The position numbers and the translations under genes are program-made. A DNA stretch of 64,000 bases from Actinernus sp. WN-2022 (Eukaryota; Cnidaria; Anthozoa; Actiniaria; Actinernidae), in the NCBI GenBank assembly GCA_030867875.1, contig JAOWCC010000577.1, positions 71,419,012 through 71,483,011 on the forward strand. Reading direction: 5' to 3'. Positions 49,691-60,898 of the stretch are shown piece after piece. Numbering within the stretch: the stretch's first letter is position 1; each line of letters begins with the position of its first letter. Below the pieces are notes generated by a model. That model was not told where the DNA came from. It searched no databases and worked only from the letters and a program-made list of their open reading frames with translations.

Positions 49691-51430
49691 GTAACGCAAT
49701 GGGCTGCTTTTGCAGCTTCACGCGGCATTTACACAGGTAACCCGAAACAACTAAGAAGATAACAGAATTTGTTTTTTAATTGCAAATGTTGGTTAATTAA
49801 ATGATGAAACGCTAACTAGTGTACTCGTGTTCACTCGTGTGGTATTCTAGCTCAGATCCTCATAGTATTTGGATGCAATTTGCTTTGGGCTGGTATCGCA
49901 CTGATACACAGGTAACCCGAAACAACTGAGACGATAAAACAATTAATATTTTTTATTATAATATTTTTCGTTAATTAAATTATGAACCGCTGTGCACTCG
50001 TGATCACTCGTGTCCTGCCTCATGTGGAGTTTTAGATTAGATGAGATTAGATTATCATAATTGCGTTCCCCTGGGACAACACAGATAGCCGGACAATACA
50101 TAGAGTATAGTAATGTACCATATTGATAACAATAGGACAACACAGGTACCACGGCACACACTGATACCACAGATATCCCGAAACAACTAAGCCGATACCA
50201 CCATTTTTAATATTTTATTCTGATTCTGATTTTGTGTTAATTAAATCATGAAGCGCTAGTGCACTGATGTTCGCTAGTGCACTGATGTTCACTCGTGTTC
50301 TGAATCGTGGAGTTATATTTCAGATCCTACTAGTATTTGGATCCTAGTATTTTTGTAATCCTAGGTACCCTGGCTTACGTGGTGTTGCTCGTGTTGATTC
50401 GTGTTTTACTTGAGTGCACTCGTATTCACTCGTGTTCTACTTGTATTCACACATCTAAACAAATATGTATTATAAATATATAAGTTCTGCTATTATATTT
50501 GTCTGTGTTGCGCGTCTTTGAAGAGAAAATTAGTTTTCAAGTTAGTTTTCAAGTTCGATTCTCCGCTGATCAATTTAGATCGGTGTGGTGGCTCAATTCA
50601 AAGCAAATTTCCCCATATTCAAGAAAACACAGTGGTTCGATCGCAATTATAGGAGCCGTTAGTCCAGCAAAAAAAAACCAGACCTGAGCCGTCTGAGCGG
50701 AGGATGCGAGGAAGGTTTCAGCTTTTCTCTTCATAGACACGTAACATAGAAAAATAAAATAGCACAATTTATTTATTTGGAATACATCTTTGCATAGATA
50801 TTGAATTGATTTAGGCTTTAGTTCCTCTTTAAAGGTGCGTGCAGCTTCTTGTTACTCTGGCGCTGCTATGTGATGCAACTGTGCGTGTATACTTTCGCAT
50901 CTGATTGTGCAATCCAATATGACTGATTGTGCGTGTGTACTAACAGTGATATGGCTGTGTGCATGCTAATAACGATGTGAACAAAAGAAGCCCGAAAATA
51001 CAAAGACAGGGTACCATACTTAAAGCACAAGTAACCCGACACAACTAAGCCAAGCTATAATAACACAGGTAGCCCGGAAATACAAAATAGGGTACCGCAC
51101 TGATAACACAGGTAACCCGATAAAGCAAACCGCTGTGAACTCGTGTTCACTCATGTCCTGACTCATGTGGAGTTTTAGTACAGATCATCGTAATATTTGG
51201 ATCCTAGTATTTTTGGGCTACCTGTGTTACCCTAGGGTACCCTGGCTTACTTTAAGTCGCTCGTGTTCTACTTTTGTTCACTCGTGTTCTGATTCGTTTT
51301 AGATGAGATCAACTGTGTGTGCGTACTTTCGCATCTGATTGTGCGTTGTAATTGGCAAACACGCAGTATCTGAGATAGTTCGCATTGCACAAAATACGCC
51401 GGAGTTCAAGCTGCGTGCAGCTTCTTGTTA
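49691..51430. repeat. Several degenerate copies of family A and a related repeat
   Basis: Words CACAGGTAACCCGAAACAAC, CTCGTGTTCACTCGTGT and GGATCCTAGTATTTTTG recur. Two units end with TGCGTGCAGCTTCTTGTTAC (about 50835) and AGCTGCGTGCAGCTTCTTGT (about 51410). Confidence 0.7.
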
Positions 51431-51622
51431 TTATTACAGAAGAGTGTTTTATACATTTTTGTACCGTAGGTCTTCTTAGATCCGACTATTCCTGTTTTGT
51501 CATCATTTTATTAAGCTGGTCTGGCCAGCGTTATTAGGTTTCGTTTTTGGCACTGACACACTAAGGTTGAATTCTACTTGTTTTTCTGGCTCTTTGCCAC
51601 ACGCGTCTCTTTGTGTGACAAC

Positions 51623-52317
51623 CTCAGGGGCATTAAGGCATGGGTCTCAAACTATTTCAATATGGCCGCCGCAAATCAAGAGGGGGTGGTCTATCTCTTC
51701 GTGCTTGTTAGATATAGTCTTTCCACTTTTACAGATTCCATAAAGTCACTACCTTGATACCTTGTTGTGGAAGTTTCCATGGAAACGTGTTATGTGACCT
51801 TTGAACTCTAATTTTAAGGAAAATTGGGAAAAGCCTCCTGGAGGTCGGTAAAAGTTGTTAATATAGTGGATATTTTCATGCAAGTGAATCAAGGTTAGTG
51901 CACACATTGTTGCTCCAATTTGAAAAGTTGGTTATTTTAAGGAGAAGTCATTTTAAGGCAATTGTGAAATTTGATATCCTCAAGTTTCCACTGAATTAAC
52001 AAACATTCCAATGATAACCAACTTTTCAAATTGGAGCACCGAAGTGTGCCCTAACCTTGATTCATTGGCATGAAAATATCTACTATATCAACAACTTTTA
52101 CCGACCTCCAGGAGGCTTTTCCCAATTTTCCTTAAAATTAAAGTTCAAAGGTCACATTGCACGTTTCCATGGAAACTGTCACAAAAATGTGTCATGGTTG
52201 TGACTTTATCAAATTTGTCAAAGTGTCAAGATTATATATCACAAGCACAAAGAGATAGACCACCCCCTCTTGATTTGCGGCGGCCATATTGGAGACCCAT
52301 GCCTTAACGCCCCTGAG
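51623..52317. mobile_element. 695-bp fold-back element (hAT-like ends)
   Basis: Ends CTCAGGGGCATTAAGGC and its near complement GCCTTAACGCCCCTGAG. The arms pair almost to the centre near 51970 (for example AAATCAAGAGGGGGTGGTCT against AGACCACCCCCTCTTGATTT; AGCCTCCTGGAGGTCGGTAA against its complement). No 8-bp duplication was found. No coding frame. Confidence 0.75.
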
Positions 52318-52410
52318 ACGGATAAACAAGTTTAATCTCTGAGCTCTGTGCTAGAGTACTGTAGGCTTTGGGAGTGTTCGGTTCTCGCCGGACCTCACTC
52401 TGCTTGCTAT
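52318..52410. other. Spacer between fold-back element and ribozyme
   Basis: No feature recognised; may belong to the ribozyme-bearing repeat. Confidence 0.3.
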
Positions 52411-52455
52411 GCCATGCTGACGAGTCCTAATGAGGACGAAACAGCTGTCCATGGC
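52411..52455 (+). ncRNA. Type I hammerhead self-cleaving ribozyme
   Basis: All core parts are present in order: stem I 5' strand GCCATG (52411-52416), CTGACGA (52417-52423), stem II GTCC-TAATGA-GGAC (52424-52437), GAAA (52438-52441), a minimal stem III C-AGCT-G (52442-52447), cleavage triplet end TC at 52448-52449, then stem I 3' strand CATGGC (52450-52455). Cleavage is expected after 52449. A one-to-two base-pair stem III is known from hammerheads of metazoan retrozymes and Penelope-like elements, which act better as dimers. Confidence 0.85.
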
Positions 52456-52900
52456 TGCATTCTGGTACGAGCACCTTTTTGTGTCAGGTTTAGCTGGCCG
52501 TAGTGCCCTTTTTGAAATATCACACCGTATCAGCTTTGTTACTGTCGTCATAATTTTATATTTTGGCTGGTTAGGTCCATAGCTCGGATCCGGTGTTTTT
52601 GCAGGATTTTTGTATGCGGTACTTGCTTATCAGTTTAGTTCCTCTTCCCACATTATATTGTCACACAACACTGTAGACTTTAGCATAGCGTTTCCGGCGA
52701 GAAGGAACAAAGGCCGTCACTTTTAAGCAATCAGGATGCACTGAACAATTGTAATTAAGACGTTTCAAACTGCTAAAAAATACTAAAGCGCAAGAGAACA
52801 AAAGACAACGTAATTGCATACCAGAACTTCACGGCTATAAATAGACACACCATCTACTGTGTTAGGGGCCAACACAAGGACACAGGAACACTCCTGTGTA
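52456..52900. other. Host DNA, no recognised gene
   Basis: May contain the body of the ribozyme-bearing repeat; no end was found. Contains a diverged relative of the inverted-repeat element at 29.75-30.14 kb (GTTTCCGGCGAGAAGGAACAAAGG). Confidence 0.4.
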
Positions 52901-53900
52901 TTATACCCCTGTTATTTTTTAATACTGACAATATTTTTTGTTAATGAAATTATGAACCGCTGTGCACTCGTGTTCACTCGTGTCCTGACTCATGTGGAGT
53001 TTTAGATCAGATGATCATAGTATTTGGAGCCTAGTATTTTTGGGCTACCTGTGTTATCCTAGGGTAGCCTGGCTTTCTTGAAGTCGCTCGTGTTCTGACT
53101 CGTGTGGAGTTTTATATGAGATCGACTGTGTGCGTACTTTCATATCTGATTGTGCGTTTTAATGTGCCAAACACGCAGGTGTATGAGATCATCCGCGTTA
53201 CAAAAGATACGCCGGAGTTCAAGCTGCGTGCAGCTTCTTGTTATATTTTTTATTAATGTTCAGTCCTGTAAAATTTTTGATCAGTTCTGACCTTTGTCGC
53301 TAACAATGTGGGACAGAGACGATGTGATCGAGCGATAAAACAGGAGGCATGCGCATTAAATTTATAGATTTCTTTTACACTGTTTACACCACATAATATC
53401 ATTACCGTATAATTACCACGGTGAGAATGTGAAATGAGCAACACGTGAGACTTGGAGGCGCTACAGTTCTTTTTTACTAGTTTTTAATCTTCTGATTCTT
53501 GTAAAGGAACTGTTATAGACCGAAAAATACACGAACAACGTAATACATTCATCTGCGCTGTCCGAACAGATCTAAAAACGTAAGCGAAATACAATCTTAG
53601 TTTAGATATAAAAGGTATCGAATTATAATATCAGGTTAGATTCCATCAGGCATGCTCAGATAACAAAGGTCAAAGCTCTCAGACAAGACGAGACAAGGAG
53701 ATATTGATCGATGAGTCGTTGTCAGAAATCTATTCCCGGCCGTAACATTAGGCAATCTGTCAATGGTAAAACTGTTGACAGTTTGGGTCAGGTCAACTAC
53801 GCAGCTAAGGCATGTTTTACGACAGAATAACCTAGCTAGAGAGTCTCTATTGGATTAAGATACTGTTACATGTCTGTTAATATGGGGAAAACTGAAGCTT
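52901..53900. repeat. Family A copy (to 53242) followed by family B copy
   Basis: Family A ends with CAAGCTGCGTGCAGCTTCTT at 53220-53240. A family B body (CTAACAATGTGGG, GATGTGATCGAGCGATAA, GCATGCGCATTAAA) follows at about 53260. Confidence 0.7.
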
Positions 53901-54107
53901 GATAACCATGTACAAGAACTATTCTGCCGGTAAGATGTTTTTAGTGTATACCCGAATGCTGTGCTCGTTTTCTGGTTGAAGAAATAAACTAAAGCCGGAC
54001 CTCTTTAAAGAAGTTTATCGATTCGTAATAATTAATTTACATTGTATTGAACGGAACTGCGTCGAACAAACAGGAACCTTGGCTTTATATTGTACTACAT
54101 CAGCTAA
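53901..54107. other. Host repeat DNA, left flank of the next transposon
   Basis: Similar to 22690-22900. 54099-54107 is the left 9-bp duplication ATCAGCTAA. Confidence 0.6.
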
Positions 54108-55257
54108 TAGCCTGCGTTGCGGCTCTGGAGTATCGGAGCGCAGCGAGGGGAGATTAGTGGGATCGATTGGGGCGAGAGAAAAAAGAGAGGGGGGACAGGG
54201 TGGGGAGGAGATGAAGATAGAGCCTGCCGGCAACCCATGCTTATTTTGATAACTCTCGGCCTCAGAAGGCCGCGTATTGCTATTGGCTAAAATGCGTGAT
54301 TGACAGAAATCATTAAGTTTTATTCATGCATGGATGCGATAAGAACAGAAACCAATTAGTATATGGCGACAAACACATGTAACAAGAATTCTCTCAGCGA
54401 TGAATTTAAATAAAGAACAGGAGCAAGGCTATTAGAGATATTTTGTCTGGAAGAGATGTTCTAGCTGTAATCCCAACTGTGTTTGGAAAACACTAGTTGC
54501 TTTGATGATTTTGTAACGCTGCGTGGATATTTTTGTTTAGCGCTTCTTTTGGCAGAACTTCGCTCCGGTGTTATTGTGGTCGACAGTGTTCTTTACTGAT
54601 TTGGTGGCGACTTTATATTCAGCGGCAACGAGTTATCTTTATCTTAGTTATCTTTATCCTGCAAACCTTCTCGAACAAAGGTGTAGTTCTCTACAGCATT
54701 TCGAATATTCCTTCCTCGGGAACGACAGACTCACTTTGATAGAGAAGCAGATTTCGGAATATGAAGACCAATACTTTTGCAGGCACCAGCTAGAATTATT
54801 TAAAGCCTCGGCTATCTTTTCTTTCTTAAGGCTTGAACAGATTCTCGCCGTGGAAATATTTGAATTCCCATACCTTAAAACATACATTACATATCCTGCA
54901 AAAGTCGTTGACATTTACAGGTTGGGGTTTAGGCCCTGTCTTCACATCCAAGTTCGTATATTTTTTGTTTTGAATTTTACGCTCGAATTGAGATTCCTTG
55001 AGATTCCACGCGTGAGTTTGACAGATATTAGACATGGTTTTCACTTCCGCCGCATGATGATTGGATGAATCGGTCGAATGACTTACTAATAAGAATGCAT
55101 TTTAATTAGTGGGTGGATTTCAAAATAACCATGGGTTGCCGGCAGGCTCTATCTTCATCTCCTCCCCACCCCGTCACCCCTCTCTTTTTTCTCTCGCCCC
55201 AATCCCGCTAATCTCCGCCTGCTGCGCTCCGATACTCCAGAGCCGCAACGCAGGCTA
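54108..55257. mobile_element. 1150-bp DNA transposon with about 130-bp inverted repeats, 9-bp duplication
   Basis: It starts TAGCCTGCGTTGCGGCTCTG and ends with the complement CAGAGCCGCAACGCAGGCTA. The arms continue over about 130 bases (CTCCGATACTCC, CTCTCGCCCCAAT, GGCAGGCTCTATCTTCATCT). ATCAGCTAA lies on both sides (54099-54107, 55258-55266). A 9-bp duplication suggests MULE. The core has overlapping frames (plus 54568-55068, minus 54654-55044) without recognised domain; it could be a captured host fragment. Confidence 0.88.
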
Positions 55258-55429
55258 ATCAGCTAAGTTTTGCCATATCCGAGTCTGAGATGTAGTTTGA
55301 GTCTTGTCATCTGACTATATCGTATATTTAGTTTAGTTTAGGTGTTCTAGTGGAAATTGTGAGCGAATTAAGTTGGAAGACAAATTGCAAAACATACGAT
55401 AGTAGTACTCAGCGCAGAGCGTACATGGA

Positions 55430-55690
55430 GAATGTTGTGTTTTAATTGTAAAGATAATTTTAATTTTTTAGAGGTTTTACATTGCAGAGCAGCCATAATT
55501 ATTTTTAATCTCCCAAGACATATGCCTTCTCAAGATGTTCTTAGTGTCGCTAAATGGGAGAAATTATTTTTCATGTATAAATTAAGCCTAGTTAAATTAA
55601 TATATAAGATATACAAAGAATTAGTACCATTACTATGGATCACATAATAACTAAGCCTCTTAAATAATTGTAGAAAAACAAATACACTTA
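55430..55690 (+). mobile_element. Reverse-transcriptase C-terminal fragment (L2/CR1-like)
   Basis: The 71-codon frame at 55432-55647 has HCRAAIIIFNLP, then SVAKWEKLFFMYKLSL and KIYKELVP, the usual order in the C-terminal region of non-LTR reverse transcriptases. It is a degraded fragment without catalytic motifs. Confidence 0.55.
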
Positions 55691-56740
55691 ATTAGTGAAC
55701 ACTCTCCATGATATGGACTTCGATGCATTATCTGTTCAATGCACTCCTCATTTTAAGAAATATTTTATATTGTATTAGCTTGTATTCCGTGTCTGCTTGA
55801 GCTCACATAAATACAGACCCGGACATTGCTCCGGACGTACGGGGAACTCTCACACATGTACAGCTGCGAGGGTACATGTGTGTGTTTCTGTGTCTGTAGC
55901 TATCTGGGTCGATGTTTGTGTTTGTATTTGCAGTCAATTAGTATTTGTAGTATCCTAGATTAGAGATAATATAACTGTACATGTATTTACACCAGCACAA
56001 GCACCCCTGTTTGATATACACTCACATAGATACATACTCATGTTTGCGTACCCGTGCTTCAGTGGGTTGGCGTTTGTATTTATTTGTAGTTCGTACTATG
56101 TTTCCATAATGTTACATATTGTATGTATGTGCATACATATTGTATAATTTAATGTTCTCTAGTGTTTTATGCCTATCGCAGTTACATGTAGTTTCTCACT
56201 GTAACCATTCGCTCGTATATAGGTATTGAGAGACCTTATACATGTCTGTTAATATGGGGAAAACTGAAGAAACCCTCATTGAGCTTGATAATCATGTAAC
56301 AAGAACAATTCTGCCGGTAATTAAGCTTTTTACAAATACAATCAAGAGCATTTATAGTAAGTTGGTCTAAAAGCTATTTAGTAAATCGCACCGCCATAGA
56401 CTGGAACGAGACTGTGGTGAAAGGTCATTTGCTCGCATAGTGAAAGCCTAATAGAAAAGCTATTAATTTGCCAGGTCACGCAAGGTAACTGGAGTCGGAA
56501 GTCAGTCTTGGCTTGCATTCACACATTTTCTCGTTAGTTCACGTTCGCACAATGTCAAAGTTGATTTGAAAAAAAAAACGATCCGAGTTAAACGGGAACT
56601 GAACACTAAAATCAACCCAACGTCGATACAAAGATGTATATAAGGACGTAATTAAGTTCTGTTATTTATTTTTTCTGTGTTGCGCTACGTCTTTGAAGAG
56701 AAAATTAGTTTTCCTGTTCGATTCTCCGCTGATAAATCTA
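55691..56740. other. Host DNA, no recognised gene
   Basis: Simple TGTGTTTGTATTTG-type sequence around 55800-56200; nothing coding. Confidence 0.5.
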
Positions 56741-59700
56741 GATTGTAGATAGTCCGAAAACACATAAAGTATAGAACCGTACCGGTCACCGTACCGATCA
56801 CCATACCGCATTGATAATAATAGGACAACACAGGTAACCCGAAAATAGAAAGACGGCACACACCGATACAACAGATAACCCGAAACAACTAAGTCGCTAA
56901 CACAATTTTTATTATTTTATTATTATTATGATTTTGTATTAATTAAATCATGAAGCGCTAGTGCACTCATGTTCATTCCTGGTCTGACTCGTGTGAGTTA
57001 TATTTCAGATCCTACTAGTATTTGGATCCTAGTATTTTGGGGCTACCGGTCAGTATCCTAGGTATCCTAGCTTACGTGAAGTTGCTCGTGCTTATTCTAC
57101 TTGCGGGCCCTCGTGTTCACTCGTGTTCTACTTGTGATCACAAGGTTAAACAAAGATGTATTCTAAAGATATAAGTTTTACTATTATATTTTTCTTGTCG
57201 CGTTTTTGCAGAGAAAATTAGTTTTCAAGTTTCAATTCTCCGCTGATAAATTTATATTGCGTGGTGGCTCAATTCAAAGCAAATTTCCCCATATCGAAGA
57301 AAACAATGGTTCGAAATTAGGAGCCATTAGTCCAGCAAAGAAAAACAGACTTGAGCCGTCTGAGCGGAGGCTGCGAGGAAGGTTTCAGCTTTTCTCTTCA
57401 TTGACGCGTAACGTAGAAAAATTAAATAGCACAATTTATTTATATCGAATACATATTTGCATAGATATTGAATTGATTTTAGGCTTTGGTTCCTCTTTAA
57501 AGGTGCGTGCAGCTTCTTGTTACTCTGGCGCTGCTACATGAGGCGACTGTGCGTGCATACTTTCGCATCTGATTGTCCAATCCAATTTAACAGATTGTGC
57601 ATGTGTACTAACAGTGATCTGGCTGTGTGCATGCTAATAACGATTTGAACACAAGTAGCCCGAAAATACAAAGAGAGGGTACCATACTTAAAACACAAGT
57701 AGCCCGACACAACTAAATCAAGCTAAAATAACACAGGTAGCCCGGAAATACAAAAATAGGGTACCACACTGAAAACACAGGTAGCCCGAGACAACTAAGA
57801 CGATAAAAAAAATATAATTATATTTGTTTATTACAATTTTTTGTTAATTAAATTATGAATTGCTATGCACTCGTGTTCACTCATGTCCTGACTCATGTGG
57901 AGTTTTAGAACAGATCATCTAGTAATTTCGGGCTACCTGTGTTATCCTAGGGTACCCTGGCTTACTTTAAGTCGCTCGTGTTCTGACTCGTGGAGTTTTA
58001 GATGAGATCAACTGTGTGTGCGTACTTTGGCATCTGATTGTGCGTTGTAATTGGCAAATACGCAGGTATCTGAGATCGTCCGCGTTACAAAAGATACGCC
58101 GGAGTTCAAGCTGCGTGCAGCTTCTTGTTATTATTATTTTCCTATCGTCTACAGAAGTTGGTCAGTTCAGACCTTTGCCGCTAACAATGTGGGTCGGAGA
58201 CGCTGTGATCGAGCGATAAAGCAGGAGGCATGCGCATTAAACGTTATAGATCTATTTAACACTGTTGACATTACATAAAATCATCACCGAACAATTACCA
58301 CTACGGGAATGTGGAATGAGCAACGTGCGAGACTTCGAGGCGTTATCGGTAAATTTAACTACTTTCTAACCTTATAATTATTGTAAAGGAGCTGTTATTG
58401 ACTATAAAAATACATGAACAACGTAATACATTCGATCTGCGCTGTCTGGACAGATCCAATGTACATTTAGACTCGTAAAGCGAAATACAATATCCAAACA
58501 CGTTTGGATATCAACGGGTATCGAATTATAATCAAAGGTTAGATTTCGTCAGGCGCGCTCATTTTGTCGTTAGTTCACGTTCGTTGGTACAAATAGAAAA
58601 AAAACACAATGATTCAGCTTTCGAACAATGTCAACGTCAAAACAAAGATGTATTCAAAAGACATAATTATGTTCTGCTATTATATTTTTCTGTGTTGCGC
58701 GTCTTTGAAGAGAAAATTAGTTTTCATGTTCGAATGTCCGCTGATAAATCTAGATTGTAGTTAGCCCGGAAATACATAGGGTATAGTACCGTACCGGTCA
58801 CCGTTCTGCATTGATAACAACAGGACAACACAGGTAACCCGGCACGCACTGATGCCACAGGTAACCCGGAACAACTAAGGCGATAACACAATTTTTATTA
58901 TTTTATTATTATCATGATAATTGCGTTCCCTGCATAGGATAACACAGATAGCCCGACAATACATAGAGTATAGTAATGTACTGCACTGATAACAATAGGA
59001 CAACACAGGTAACCACGGCAGACACTGATACCACAGATATTCCGAATCAACTAAGCCGATAACATCATTTTTATTATTTTATTCTGATTATGATTTTGTG
59101 TTAATTAAATCATGAAGCGCTAGTGCATTCATGTTCACTCGTGTTCTGAATCGTGGAGTTATATTTCAGATCCTACTAGTATTTGGATCCTAGTATGTTT
59201 GGGCTTCCTGTGTAATCCTAGGTACCCTGGCTTACGTGAAGTTGCTCGTGTTGATTCGTGTTTTACTTGCGTGCACTCGTATTCACTCGTGTTGTACTTG
59301 TGTTCACAACATCTAAACAAACATGTACTCTAAATATATAAGTTTTGCTATTATATTTGTCTGTGTTGCGCGTCTTTGAAGTGAACATTAGTTTTCAAGT
59401 TAGTTTTCGAGTTCGATTCTCCGCTGATAATTTTAGATTGTGTGGTGGCTCAATTTAAAGCAAATTTCCCCATATTGAAGAAAACACAGTGGTTGGTAAT
59501 TAGGAGCCGTTAGTCCAGCAAAGAAAAACAGACTTGAGCCGTCTGAGCGGAGGCTACGAGGAAGGTTTCAGCTTTTCTCTTCATAGACGCGTAAAAATTA
59601 AATAGCACAATTTATTTATTTCGAATACATCTTTGCATATATATTGAATTCATTTTAGGCTTTAGTTCCTCTTTAAAGTTGCGTGTAGCTTCTTGTTATT

Positions 59701-60110
59701 CTGGCGCTGCTATGTGATTCGACTGTGCGTGTACATACTTTCGCATCTGATTGTGCAATACAATTTGACTGATTGTGCGTGTGTACTAACAGTGATCTGG
59801 ATGTGTGCATGTTAATAACGATATAAACACAAGTAACCCGACACAACTAAGCCAAGCTAGAATAACACAGGTAGCCCGGAAATACAAAAATAGGGTACCG
59901 CGCTGATAACACAGGTAACCCGATAAAACTATAAATTATAATTATTATAACAATATTTGATTATTATATCTTTTTGTTAATTAAATTATGAACCGCTGTG
60001 CACTCGTGTTCACTCATGTCCTGACTCATGTGGAGTTGTAGAACAGATCATCTTAGTATTTGGATCCTATTATTTTTGGGCTACCTGTGTTATCCTAGGG
60101 TACCTTGGCT
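56741..60110. repeat. Array of degenerate family A/B units, about 2-kb higher-order repetition
   Basis: The block 56690-58130 resembles 50490-51430, and 58680-60110 repeats it again (GTGTTGCGCGTCTTTGAAG, CCGTCTGAGCGGAGG, GCGTGCAGCTTCTTGTTACT, ACTAACAGTGATCTGG, then CACAGGTAGCCCGG). A family B body is at 58150-58560. No gene. Confidence 0.7.
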
Positions 60111-60312
60111 TACTTTAAGTGGGTCAGAGATCTTTTCTCTTTCCATCGTAGGACGTGCACACTTAGCACTACAGCTTACCACTTTATATCACATTCTTTA
60201 CACTTACTAGTGCTACGCGGCACATGATTCAATATCATAACTACATACATGTATACATATATAATCGCCGTGACTCCATAAAACGCACCAATACCCACGA
60301 TTGCTCTCATCT

Positions 60313-60386
60313 GACTTGATAGCTCAGTTGGTAGAGCGCCAGACATGTAACCTGGAGGTCGTTGGGTTCGAGTCCCACTTGGGTCA
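60313..60386 (+). tRNA. tRNA-Thr(UGU)-like sequence, copy 1 (probable pseudogene)
   Basis: Cloverleaf: acceptor GACTTGA/TTGGGTC (7 pairs, three of them G-U or U-G), D arm GCTC-AGTTGGTA-GAGC, anticodon arm CCAGA-CATGTAA-CCTGG, T arm with TTCGAGT. Box A and box B are good. Base 33 is A, not T, and the anticodon stem has an A-C mismatch, so a functional tRNA is doubtful. Confidence 0.5.
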
Positions 60387-60568
60387 GAGATATTTTCTCT
60401 TTCCCTCGTAGGGCGTGCATACTTAGCACTACAGCTTACCACTTTATATCACATTCTTTACACTTACTAGTGCTACGCGGCAAACATGATTCAATATCAT
60501 AACTACATATACATATATAATCGCGGTGACTCCATAAAACGAACCAATACCCACGATTGCTCTCATCT

Positions 60569-60642
60569 GACTTGATAGCTCAGATGGTAGAGCGCCAGAC
60601 ATGTAACCTGGAGGTCGTTGGGTTCGAGTCCCACTTGGGTCA
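60569..60642 (+). tRNA. tRNA-Thr(UGU)-like sequence, copy 2 (probable pseudogene)
   Basis: Identical to copy 1 except AGATGG for AGTTGG in the D loop; 256 bases downstream in the same repeat unit. Confidence 0.5.
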
Positions 60643-60714
60643 GAGATCTTTTCTCTTTCCCTCGTAGGGCGTGCACACTTAGCACTACAGCTTACCACTT
60701 TATATCACATTCTT

Positions 60715-60898
60715 TACTTTAAGTCGCTCGTGTTCTACCTTTGTTCACTCGTGTTCTGACTCGTTTTAGATGAGATCAACTGTGTGTCCGTACTTTCGCA
60801 TCTGATTTTGCCTTGTAATTGGCAAACACGCAGTACCTGAGATAGTCCGCGTTACAAACAATACGCCGGAGTTCAAGCTGCGTGCAGCTTCTTGTTTT
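60715..60898. repeat. Family A 3' part, last copy in the window
   Basis: Ends CAAGCTGCGTGCAGCTTCTT followed by unique sequence, which marks the family's true 3' end as ...CTTCTTGTT. Confidence 0.7.

Larger units (their letters stand above)
60121..60714. mobile_element. Circularly permuted tandem of tRNA-like units, 10-bp target duplication
   Basis: Unit length 256 bp. Tail-tRNA-tail-tRNA-tail: the tail GGGTCAGAGATCTTTTCTCT begins at 60121, 60381 and 60637. The flanks TACTTTAAGT (60111-60120) and TACTTTAAGT (60715-60724) are identical, and the host family A repeat reads on across them. The insert thus starts within the last bases of a tRNA-like sequence. Confidence 0.75.

Noticed and set aside
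60313..60642. Two functional threonine tRNA genes
   Set aside because: Base 33 is not T and the anticodon stem has a mismatch; both copies lie in a mobile repeat, so they are kept only as tRNA-like sequences.
60176..60698. Two similar minus-strand frames (SDPSGTRTQRPPGYMSGALP)
   Set aside because: They are antisense translations of the two tRNA-like units; not genes.
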